From Clostridiales bacterium UBA3758 (GTDB lineage Bacteria > Bacillota > Clostridia > Oscillospirales > Oscillospiraceae): DNA of 64,000 nucleotides. The DNA is taken from positions 62,001 to 126,000 of the forward strand of contig DFGE01000022.1 in the NCBI GenBank assembly GCA_002371675.1, in the 5' to 3' direction. Position 1 is the first letter of the stretch. Each line of letters begins with the position of its first letter. Of this stretch, positions 56,881 to 64,000 are shown in pieces. The notes under the pieces are model-generated. The model had not been told where the DNA came from. It ran no database searches and was given only the letters and a program-made list of their open reading frames with translations. The translations under genes and the position numbers were made by a program.

Positions 56881-58848
56881 TCATTTCTTGCCCTGCAGGC
56901 GGATGATCTCGTCACGCAGCTGCGCCGCGATCTCGTATTCGAGCATCTGTGCGGCCTTGCGCATCTGCGATTCGAGCTTCTCGATCAGTTCCTTCTTTTC
57001 GCGCTCGGTCATCTTCACGCCGTGCGCCTTGGGTGCGGCGGCAGTCGGCTCGCTGGAGATCTCGATGAGATCCCGCACGCTCTTGACGATGGTCTTCGGC
57101 GTGATGCCGTGCGCATCGTTATACGCAATCTGCTTGGCGCGGCGGCGGTTCGTCTCGTCGATGCAGGCCCGCATGGAAGGCGTAATGGTATCGGCGTACA
57201 TGATGACATAGCTGTCGGCGTTGCGCGCTGCGCGGCCGACGGTCTGGATCATGCTGGTCTCGCTGCGCAGGAAGCCTTCTTTATCCGCGTCCAGAATGGC
57301 AACAAGCCCCACTTCGGGAATATCCAAGCCTTCACGAAGGAGGTTAATCCCCACCAGAACATCATATTCACGCAAACGAAGATCGCGGATGATTTCCATG
57401 CGTTCGATGGTGCCGATGTCGTGATGCAGATAGCGGCAGCGAATGCCGGCGTTGGCCAAATAAGAAGACAGATCCTCCGCCATCTTCTTGGTGAGCGTCG
57501 TGACGAGGACGCGCTGATTCTTACCGATCTTCTTATTGATCTCCCCGATCAGGTCATCAATCTGACCCTCAACGGGACGCACGAAGATCTCCGGATCCAA
57601 TAGGCCGGTCGGGCGAATGATCTGCTCGACGATCTGGCCGGCACGTTCCTTCTCATATTCACCCGGCGTGGCGGAGACGTAAATGCGCTGGTGGATACGG
57701 TCGGTAAATTCGTCGAACTTGAGGGGGCGGTTATCAAAGGCGGAGGGCAGACGGAAGCCGTATTCCACGAGACTTTCCTTCCGCGCCCGGTCGCCCCGAT
57801 ACATGGCGCGAACCTGCGGAAGCGTAACATGGCTCTCGTCGACGAAAAGCAGGAAGTCCTTCGGGAAATAGTCCAGCAGCGTCATGGGTGGACTGCCCGG
57901 CGCACGGTCGGAAATCACGCGGGAATAGTTTTCGATGCCGCTGCAGTAGCCCAGCTCCTGCATCATTTCGATATCATAATCGGTGCGCTGACGGATGCGC
58001 TGCGCCTCGATGAGTTTATTGTTCTCCTCGAACCACTTCACCCGCGCGTCGCACTCCGTGCGGATACGCTCGATGGCGGCAGCAAGCTTCTCTTTGGTCG
58101 TGACGTAGTGGCTCGCCGGATAGATAGCGGCATGATTGAGAATACGCGTAACAGATCCCGTGACAACATTGACCTCACTGATGCGGTCAACCTCGTCGCC
58201 GAAAAACTCCACGCGGATCGCCTTATCATTGGAATAAGCAGGGAAAATTTCCACCGTATCGCCGCGGACACGGAACATATTGCGTTCAAAGGCGATGTCA
58301 TTGCGCTCATAGCGGATCTCCACGAGCTTGCGCAGCAGTTCATCCAAGCTGCGCGTCTGGCCGGGGCGCAGCGAGATGACCATATTCGCATAGTCGATCG
58401 GGTCGCCCAGACCATAAATACAGGAGACGGATGCCACGACGATCACGTCCCGCCGCTCAAAGAGGCTGGAGGTGGCACTGTGGCGCAGACGTTCGATCTC
58501 GTCGTTAATGGAGCAGTCCTTTTCGATGAAAGTATCGGTATGCGGAATGTAGGCCTCGGGCTGGTAGTAATCGTAATAGCTCACGAAATACTCCACCGCA
58601 TTTTCCGGAAAAAACTCCTTAAACTCGCTGCACAGCTGTGCGGCGAGCGTTTTGTTATGCGCCAGGACAAGTGTTGGCCGATTGACCCGCGCAATGACAT
58701 TCGCCATGGTGAAGGTCTTGCCCGATCCGGTCACGCCGAGAAGCACCTGCTCGTCCAGTCCTGCCTCCAGACCCTGTACAAGGCTCTCGATCGCCTCCGG
58801 CTGATCGCCGGTAGGCTGAAAGGAGGAAGACAATTTGAATGCACCCAT
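56881..58848 (-). CDS. uvrB: Excinuclease ABC subunit B
   Basis: The 655-residue protein has Walker [17 protein letters not shown] near residue 38, the beta-hairpin [51 protein letters not shown] and helicase motifs QTVGRAARN; the C-terminal UVR coiled coil ([20 protein letters not shown]) is complete. It works with UvrA and UvrC, not in the window. It is first in the uvrB-polA-rimI-tsaD-radC operon. Confidence 0.97.
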   Translation of the reverse strand: MGAFKLSSSFQPTGDQPEAIESLVQGLEAGLDEQVLLGVTGSGKTFTMANVIARVNRPTLVLAHNKTLAAQLCSEFKEFFPENAVEYFVSYYDYYQPEAYIPHTDTFIEKDCSINDEIERLRHSATSSLFERRDVIVVASVSCIYGLGDPIDYANMVISLRPGQTRSLDELLRKLVEIRYERNDIAFERNMFRVRGDTVEIFPAYSNDKAIRVEFFGDEVDRISEVNVVTGSVTRILNHAAIYPASHYVTTKEKLAAAIERIRTECDARVKWFEENNKLIEAQRIRQRTDYDIEMMQELGYCSGIENYSRVISDRAPGSPPMTLLDYFPKDFLLFVDESHVTLPQVRAMYRGDRARKESLVEYGFRLPSAFDNRPLKFDEFTDRIHQRIYVSATPGEYEKERAGQIVEQIIRPTGLLDPEIFVRPVEGQIDDLIGEINKKIGKNQRVLVTTLTKKMAEDLSSYLANAGIRCRYLHHDIGTIERMEIIRDLRLREYDVLVGINLLREGLDIPEVGLVAILDADKEGFLRSETSMIQTVGRAARNADSYVIMYADTITPSMRACIDETNRRRAKQIAYNDAHGITPKTIVKSVRDLIEISSEPTAAAPKAHGVKMTEREKKELIEKLESQMRKAAQMLEYEIAAQLRDEIIRLQGKK

Positions 58849-58879
58849 AAAATGACTCCCGTTTATTCTTTTTCATTTT

Positions 58880-58908
58880 ATTATAGCACTTGAAAAAGCA
58901 TTCTACAA
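58880..58908 (-). promoter_or_regulatory. Promoter for uvrB
   Basis: Minus strand: TTGTAG (58903-58908), 17-bp spacer, TATAAT (58880-58885). A 25-bp tandem repeat lies immediately upstream. No LexA-type box (GAAC-N4-GTTC) is seen. Confidence 0.7.
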
Positions 58909-58913
58909 GAATC

Positions 58914-58963
58914 TGATGTGAAGAATCGGTAGCTTTTGTGATGTGAAGAATCGGCAGCTTTTG
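58914..58963. repeat. Tandem 25-bp direct repeat between divergent promoters
   Basis: TGATGTGAAGAATCGG(T/C)AGC with TTTTG is present twice head-to-tail (58914-58938 and 58939-58963), 24 of 25 bases identical. It starts 6 bp upstream of the uvrB -35 and ends 17 bp upstream of the ftsW -35, a suitable place for a regulator site. Confidence 0.8.
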
Positions 58964-58980
58964 GAGCAAACTGAAAATGT

Positions 58981-59010
58981 TGTCAATCTTATCAATACTG
59001 TGGTATAATA
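58981..59010 (+). promoter_or_regulatory. Promoter for the FHA-ftsW operon
   Basis: TTGTCA (58981-58986), 18-bp spacer, TATAAT (59005-59010). It would leave a leader of about 150 bases. A second possible start uses ATGACA-16-TATACT at 59078-59105. Confidence 0.65.
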
Positions 59011-59070
59011 ATCGTAAAGTGGTTATTATACTTTATTTCAGTCGTTTTTCTCGCCGCTGGCGCTGCAGCC

Positions 59071-59132
59071 GAAAAACATGACAGAAAAACATGACAGATT
59101 ATACTATAGCCGCTTCGCGTCTATGGTATAAT
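59071..59132 (+). repeat. 13-bp tandem repeat and long inverted repeat in the ftsW leader
   Basis: GAAAAACATGACA occurs twice in tandem (59071-59096). It is followed by ATTATACTATAG / CTATGGTATAAT (59098-59109 and 59121-59132; one G-U), with an inner CGC-TTC-GCG helix. The hairpin lies about 25 bp upstream of the ribosome binding site and lacks a downstream T-tract, so it may affect mRNA stability or translation. Confidence 0.6.
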
Positions 59133-59169
59133 AAAAAAATAGAAAAATAAAACAAAGGGAGGTGTGGCC

Positions 59170-60903
59170 TTGGATCTGTTCGGTACCTACATGCTGAATC
59201 TGTCGCGCGTTGTGCTGATCGCGCTGGCGATAGCCATTCTCGTGCGCTGTCTGCGCTCCATGCTGCGGGAGCACTACGATCCTGAGGTCTGGGGCTACAT
59301 CCGCGTCGGTAAAGAAAAGCTCCCCATCAAGCACTGGGAGAACATCATCGGCCGCTCGAAGGCCGCAGATATCCGCATTGACGATACGGGCGTCCGACGC
59401 GTACACGCCGTGCTCGTGCGGGACGACAAGGGCGCCTGGCGTATTCAGGACGTGTTCGGGCGCGGCAAGCTGTGGGTCAACCGCGGCTATGTCTGCAGCG
59501 CGAGCGCGGAGTTGCGCGACGGAGACGTTATCAACCTCAACGGAGTGTGCATGCGTCTGCAGGATCTCCCTCTCGAGAAGCGGGAGGACCTGGAGAAGAA
59601 GCGAATCGGCGTCGGGAAAAACCTCTCCCCCGCCCTCACGCTTTTTGAGCTCACGGTATTCCAGCTTTTCCTGCTGCTGCAGCACGCCCTTTCCGCAAAA
59701 CCCAACGCTCTGCCCATGATCGCTCTCGGCTTCGGGACGCTGATCGTTCTCGAGTGGAGCTGCTACAACGCCATGCGCATCATCGGCCGCCTCGGCTACG
59801 AGGTCGAGACCCTGGCTTTTTTCCTCAGTACAATCGGCATGTCCGTCGCCGCGTCCTCTACGCCGAACGACCTCTATAAGCAGGTGCTGCTGCTCATCGC
59901 CAGCGTCGCGCTATTCCTGTTCCACGGCTGGTGGCTGCGGGATCTGCGCCGCAGCGCGAGAATGCGTATCCCCGTCGCCCTGTTTGCGCTGCTGCTGCTC
60001 GCCGTTAACGTCGGCTTCAGCGAAGCCGTTCTCGGCGCAAAGAACTGGCTGGAGATCGGAGGCTATTCCTTCCAGCCCTCTGAGCTTGTGAAGGTCGCTT
60101 TCGTGTATGTCGGCTCCTCTACGCTCGACCGGCTTTACCGCAGCCGAAACCTCATTTCCTTTATCGCTTTCAGCGCGATCTGCGTCGTCGCGCTTGCGCT
60201 GATCGGGGACTTCGGCACCGCGCTGGTCTTTTTCGTCACCTTCCTGACGATCTCCTATATGCGCTCCGGCTCGATCGGCACTGTACTGCTCGCCATCTCC
60301 GCAGCCGGTCTTGCCGGCTTCCTTGCCGTCTCGGTCAAGCCTTATATCGCGCAGCGTTTCTCCTCCTGGGGACACGTCTGGGAGGACGTATATGACAAGG
60401 GTTATCAGCAGACGCGCGCCATGTCGGCCGCCGCATCCGGCGGCCTCATCGGAAAAGGCGCGGGCTCCGGTTGGCTTAAAGGGATCTTTGCAGCGAATAC
60501 GGACATGGTATTTGCGATGACCTGCGAGGAGTTGGGACTGATTCTTGCGCTGTGCATGGTCTTTGCGGTTCTGCTTCTTGCTTTCTTCGCCGTACGAAGC
60601 GCGCGGCAGGGGCGTTCGGCCTTCTACGCCATAGCCGCCTGCGCCACGATGAGCATGATGCTCGTCCAGATGGGGCTCAACATCTTCGGTTCGCTGGATA
60701 TCCTGCCCTTTACCGGCGTCACTTTCCCCTTCGTTTCACGCGGCGGCTCTTCCCTGCTTGCGAGTTGGATGATGATGGCCTATCTCAAGGGAGCCGATAA
60801 CCGCCGCGAGGCGAGCTTTGCGGTGCGGCCTGTCAACAAGCTCCGTTCCGCTCAGCCTCCCGCCAAGGTCAATCAACACAATGAGGGGGCGAAAAAAGCA
60901 TGA
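59170..60903 (+). CDS. FHA domain fused to an FtsW/RodA (SEDS) glycan polymerase
   Basis: The protein of about 577 residues starts at TTG 59170, 7 bp after GGGAGG (a GTG at 59164 is an alternative). After one membrane helix it has a cytoplasmic FHA domain at about residues 35-135: ENIIGRSKAADIRIDD, RRVHAVLVRDDKGAWRIQDV, LWVNRGYV and ELRDGDVINLNGV. The usual Ser of the S-x-x-H motif is replaced, but the Arg, His and Asn are kept. The rest is a multi-span SEDS domain with FAANTDMVFAMTCEELGLIL and TFPFVSRGGSS, the FtsW/RodA signatures. SEDS proteins polymerise peptidoglycan with a partner PBP; FHA domains bind phosphothreonine, so kinase control is likely. It overlaps the PBP gene (ATGA). Confidence 0.92.
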   Translation: MDLFGTYMLNLSRVVLIALAIAILVRCLRSMLREHYDPEVWGYIRVGKEKLPIKHWENIIGRSKAADIRIDDTGVRRVHAVLVRDDKGAWRIQDVFGRGKLWVNRGYVCSASAELRDGDVINLNGVCMRLQDLPLEKREDLEKKRIGVGKNLSPALTLFELTVFQLFLLLQHALSAKPNALPMIALGFGTLIVLEWSCYNAMRIIGRLGYEVETLAFFLSTIGMSVAASSTPNDLYKQVLLLIASVALFLFHGWWLRDLRRSARMRIPVALFALLLLAVNVGFSEAVLGAKNWLEIGGYSFQPSELVKVAFVYVGSSTLDRLYRSRNLISFIAFSAICVVALALIGDFGTALVFFVTFLTISYMRSGSIGTVLLAISAAGLAGFLAVSVKPYIAQRFSSWGHVWEDVYDKGYQQTRAMSAAASGGLIGKGAGSGWLKGIFAANTDMVFAMTCEELGLILALCMVFAVLLLAFFAVRSARQGRSAFYAIAACATMSMMLVQMGLNIFGSLDILPFTGVTFPFVSRGGSSLLASWMMMAYLKGADNRREASFAVRPVNKLRSAQPPAKVNQHNEGAKKA

Positions 60904-62195
60904 GAAAGCTAACGAACCGCGCCGTCTCGGTGCTGATTATTGCCGCCCTCGTCATCATCGGCCTGAACCTGTACATCCTGCGTTATATTGATGAAGGGCG
61001 AGAGTGGGCAATGGCCTTCTCCAACCTGAATACAGACTCCACCGGCGACCTGATGGACCGCAACGGCGTCGTGCTTGCATCGCTCGATGAACGCGGCGTA
61101 CATTTCAATTCCGACGAGACAATACGCGTCTCAAACTACCATGTGACGGGCGACGCCTGGGGGCGCACGAGCACCGGTCTCATGGTGAATTATTGGGGGC
61201 GTTTGCAGGATTTCAGCCTCATTACCGGCTCCACGAACTCCAGAACCGCCTCCCTGACGCTGAACATCGATTCGCGCATCAACCGCGCAGCCTACTATGC
61301 GCTCGCTGGGCGCAAGGGCGCCGTGCTGATGTGCAATTACAAGACCGGAGAGCTGCTCTGCATGGTCTCGACCCCTGCGATGGACCCCATCGACGTAAGC
61401 GCAATACCGGAGGACGGCGCTTTTATCAACCGCTGCCTCTCAGCGAGTTTTACGCCGGGCTCTGTATTCAAGCTCATCACCGCCGCGGCGGTCATCGAGA
61501 ACATCCCCAACATCGACGAGCTCAGCTTCTACTGCGAGGGCGAGTACAAGGTTGCCGGGGTGCCGATCATCTGCTCGGGAGAGCACTATACGCAGACCTT
61601 CGAGCAGGCGCTCTCCAATTCCTGCAACGTCGCCTTCTCGCAGCTTGCGATCCGCCTCGGACAGGATAAGCTGCTGCGCTATGTGAAGAACCTCGGCTTT
61701 GTCGATCCGCAGAAGCTGGACGGGATCCCTACTGCTTCCGGCAGCTTCCCGACAGAGTTCATCGGCGATCCGGAGCTCGGCTGGGCGGGTATCGGCCAGT
61801 CGACCGATATGATCTGTCCCTATTCCCTGCTGCGCTTCGTCTGCGCGGTGGGCAACGGCGGCGTGCTCTGCGAGCCTAAGCTCGTCAGCGACGGCAAAGA
61901 ACCGGTAAAATCCCGTTATCTGCAGGAATCCACTGCAGACAAGCTCAAGCAGATGATGGCCTACAACGCCGCAAATCACTACCAAGGCTCGCTCAATTTC
62001 CCCGGGCTTGCGCTCTGCGCCAAGACCGGCACCGCCGAGCTCGGCGACGGGACCTCCCACGCCTGGTTCACCGGTTTTCTCGACGACGAGGAACACCCCT
62101 ACGCCTTCGTCGTTTTCATCGAACGCGGCGGCGGCGGACTGAGTCAGGCAGGGCCGGTCGCCAACTCCGTCCTGCAGACAGCCGTTCACGGCTGA
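60900..62195 (+). CDS. Compact penicillin-binding protein transpeptidase (PbpA-type)
   Basis: The 431-residue protein has one N-terminal membrane helix (AVSVLIIAALVIIGLNLYIL) and an extracytoplasmic transpeptidase. The catalytic Ser-x-x-Lys is SVFK in TPGSVFKLITAA near residue 188; SCN in LSNSCNVAFSQLA is the S-x-N box, and KTGTAELG near 375 is the K-T-G box. There is only a short N-terminal domain, as in actinobacterial PbpA and unlike the longer PBP2/PBP3. Coupled to the SEDS gene by a 4-base overlap, it is the likely crosslinking partner. Confidence 0.93.
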   Translation: MRKLTNRAVSVLIIAALVIIGLNLYILRYIDEGREWAMAFSNLNTDSTGDLMDRNGVVLASLDERGVHFNSDETIRVSNYHVTGDAWGRTSTGLMVNYWGRLQDFSLITGSTNSRTASLTLNIDSRINRAAYYALAGRKGAVLMCNYKTGELLCMVSTPAMDPIDVSAIPEDGAFINRCLSASFTPGSVFKLITAAAVIENIPNIDELSFYCEGEYKVAGVPIICSGEHYTQTFEQALSNSCNVAFSQLAIRLGQDKLLRYVKNLGFVDPQKLDGIPTASGSFPTEFIGDPELGWAGIGQSTDMICPYSLLRFVCAVGNGGVLCEPKLVSDGKEPVKSRYLQESTADKLKQMMAYNAANHYQGSLNFPGLALCAKTGTAELGDGTSHAWFTGFLDDEEHPYAFVVFIERGGGGLSQAGPVANSVLQTAVHG

Positions 62196-62226
62196 AGAAT
62201 GAATATCAAATCTACCGAGGAGACAT

Positions 62227-64000
62227 ATGGCAGAAATCACCGTATCAAAGCTGGTCAAATCCTTTGAACAGGGCAACAATATTCTGGACGGTCTCTCCTT
62301 CTCGATCTTGGCGGGAGAACGCGTCGGCATTCTGGGCCATAACGGCTGTGGGAAAACAACGCTCTTTCGCATCCTTGTCGGGGAGATCGGCTATGACGAA
62401 GGCGCGGTATCCGTCACAAACGGAAGGCGGATAGGTCTGATTTCGCAGATTCCCGTCTTTCCGCCGGAATGGACAACGGAGGACGTGCTCAAATCTGCTC
62501 ACAGGCGTCTCTATGCGCTTTCTGAGCGCCTTGACGAGCTGGCCGAGCAGATGGAGCATAACGCCTCCCCCGCTCTCCTGCAGGAGTATGACCGTCTCAG
62601 CGAGCGCTTTGGCAGCGAAGGCGGCTACCAGATGGATGTAGATCGCAACCGGGTGGCCAACGGCCTGCAGATCCCTGCAGCGCAGCGGGAGCAGCTGTTC
62701 TCCACGCTCTCCGGCGGAGAACAGACCCGCGTGAATCTCGCGCGGCTCATTCTTGAGGACACGGACATTCTTCTGCTCGACGAACCCACCAACCACCTGG
62801 ACCTGCGGGCCACCGAATGGCTCGAGGACTATCTGCTGCACTTCAAGGGCACCGTTCTCGCCATCAGCCATGACCGCTATTTTCTCGACCGCGTCGTACA
62901 GCGCTGCATCGAGATCCAGGACGGGAAAGCGGAATTCTACAGCGGCAATTACAGTTTTTACGTTCAGGAGCGCGAACGGCGCTTCCAGGAAAAGCTCAAG
63001 CAGTACGAGAAGGATCAGGCCAAGATCGAGCAGCTCACCAGAGCCGCCGAGCAGATGCATCTCTGGGCCTTCATGGGCAACGACAAGCTCCATAAGCGTG
63101 CCTTTTCCATGGAAAAACGCATCGAAAAGCTGCAGAAGACCGAAAGGCCCGTCGAGGCAAAAAAGCTTGGCGTGAAGTTCCGGCAGCGGGAATTCAATGG
63201 CGACGAGGCGCTCGTAATTGAAGGCGTGTCAAAAGCCTACGGAAACAAGCAGCTCTTCTCTGACCTCTCCATGGTCGTCACCGGCGGAGAGCGGATCGCC
63301 CTCATCGGCGACAACGGGACAGGGAAATCCACGCTTGTGAAGCTGATCATGAATCTCGAAACGCCGGACGAGGGATATCTGCAGCTCGGCCCGGCAATAC
63401 GCAGTGCGTATCTTCCCCAGCTTGTGTGTTTTACCAATGACAGCCGCTCGGTGCTCGACACCATGCTGTATGACTGCCGCTGTCAGCCGCAGGAGGCTCG
63501 CGACAGGCTTGCCGCCTTCGGTTTTCGAGGCGAGGCGGTGCTCACCCCGGTCGGCGCGCTCTCCGGCGGTGAGAAGAGCCGCCTCAGGCTATGCATGCTG
63601 ATGGGGAGCGACATCAATTTCCTTATCCTGGACGAGCCCACCAACCATCTCGATATCGCCAGCCGCGAGTGGATGGAGGACGCGCTCTCGGACTATGAGC
63701 AGACCCTTCTTTTTGTCTCGCATGACCGCTTTTTTATCGAAAAGTTCGCCACGCGCATCTGGGCGCTCGATGATGGACAGATCACTGATTTCCGCGGAGG
63801 GTATCGGGAATACTGCGCATGGAAGGAACGCCAGACTGTTTTTCAGCAAGTGCAGAAAAACGCGAAAAAGAAGGAAAAGAAGGAACGTCCGCACAGCCCC
63901 AACGCGGAACGCCAGCGCGCGAGGCTCGAAAAGGAAATCGCAAAGCTGGAGGAGCAGATCGCCGCGCTTGACCGCGAGGCGGATGACCACGCCTCGGATT
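62227..64000 (+). CDS. ABC-F ATP-binding protein (3' end beyond window)
   Basis: The frame begins MAEITVSKLVKSFEQGNNIL after a GAGGAGA site and is open to the right edge (591 codons visible). Two ABC domains lie in tandem: GHNGCGKTT with LSGGEQTRVNLARLILEDTD and LLDEPTNHLDL, then GDNGTGKST with LSGGEKSRLRLCMLM and LDEPTNHLDI. They are joined by the helical linker of ABC-F proteins (LKQYEKDQAKIEQLTRAAEQ), and no membrane span is present. A basic coiled-coil tail follows. ABC-F proteins act on ribosomes, some protecting against antibiotics; which kind this is cannot be told. It is 31 bp after the PBP gene. Confidence 0.93.
   Translation, partial: MAEITVSKLVKSFEQGNNILDGLSFSILAGERVGILGHNGCGKTTLFRILVGEIGYDEGAVSVTNGRRIGLISQIPVFPPEWTTEDVLKSAHRRLYALSERLDELAEQMEHNASPALLQEYDRLSERFGSEGGYQMDVDRNRVANGLQIPAAQREQLFSTLSGGEQTRVNLARLILEDTDILLLDEPTNHLDLRATEWLEDYLLHFKGTVLAISHDRYFLDRVVQRCIEIQDGKAEFYSGNYSFYVQERERRFQEKLKQYEKDQAKIEQLTRAAEQMHLWAFMGNDKLHKRAFSMEKRIEKLQKTERPVEAKKLGVKFRQREFNGDEALVIEGVSKAYGNKQLFSDLSMVVTGGERIALIGDNGTGKSTLVKLIMNLETPDEGYLQLGPAIRSAYLPQLVCFTNDSRSVLDTMLYDCRCQPQEARDRLAAFGFRGEAVLTPVGALSGGEKSRLRLCMLMGSDINFLILDEPTNHLDIASREWMEDALSDYEQTLLFVSHDRFFIEKFATRIWALDDGQITDFRGGYREYCAWKERQTVFQQVQKNAKKKEKKERPHSPNAERQRARLEKEIAKLEEQIAALDREADDHASD

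Larger units (their letters stand above)
58849..59169. other. Divergent promoter region between uvrB and the ftsW operon
   Basis: No gene is present in these 321 bases. It holds promoters for both sides, a 25-bp tandem repeat, a 13-bp tandem repeat and a long hairpin, entered separately. Confidence 0.8.

Noticed and set aside
1..64000. CRISPR array or insertion sequence
   Set aside because: No regularly spaced direct repeats with unique spacers and no transposase-like reading frame were seen; the only tandem arrays are coding repeats in the tape measure and the short promoter repeats.

Overview
The window joins two kinds of DNA from a Gram-positive Clostridia-type bacterium. The chromosomal genes are typical of Bacillota (rnc-smc-ftsY and plsX neighbours, trmFO, rpsU, yqeK/rsfS, near-perfect TTGACA-17-TATAAT promoters, AGGAGG ribosome binding sites). 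The GC-rich coding sequence and gene content fit a gut Oscillospirales-like lineage, but the genus cannot be read from the sequence.

Bases 1 to about 30,296 are a temperate siphophage prophage, almost all transcribed leftward (minus strand). Reading in transcription order from the right: a small repressor module with two helix-turn-helix proteins; a perfect early promoter at 29,406-29,434; unknown early genes and a ParB-like/DNA methyltransferase fusion; terminase small and large subunits; portal; a MuF-type minor capsid protein with a probable RNase toxin tail and a small acidic partner; scaffold, major capsid and head-tail connectors; major tail protein, tail chaperones and tape measure; tail hub; a 1,857-residue tail fibre; then holin-like and endolysin genes at the left edge. 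Several intrinsic terminators punctuate the late operon. No integrase or replication genes are visible. The prophage abuts the 3' end of tRNA-Arg(CCG), a probable attachment site, and its left end lies outside the window.

The most striking system is a complete diversity-generating retroelement (DGR) at 1,641-3,935: a DGR-type reverse transcriptase, a template repeat (TR), an Avd accessory protein and a variable repeat (VR) at the 3' end of the tail-fibre gene, followed by a perfect 12-bp hairpin. All VR/TR substitutions fall at TR adenines. Unusually, the present TR is two AAC codons shorter than the VR.

Bases 30,297-64,000 are ordinary chromosome. A plus-strand group holds an iron-sulfur aldo/keto reductase, ApbE, RecG and an acetyltransferase. 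rpsU follows on the minus strand. A long minus-strand housekeeping cluster runs (in transcription order) trmH-type methyltransferase, dprA, topA, trmFO, plsX, rnc, radical SAM, smc, ftsY, yhbY, yqeK, rsfS, leuS. A second minus-strand operon is uvrB-polA-rimI-tsaD-radC. Divergent from uvrB is a plus-strand operon with an FHA-domain/FtsW-RodA fusion, a compact penicillin-binding protein and an ABC-F ATPase cut by the window edge. The FHA-SEDS fusion beside a transpeptidase and an unusually short SMC are the main chromosomal curiosities.
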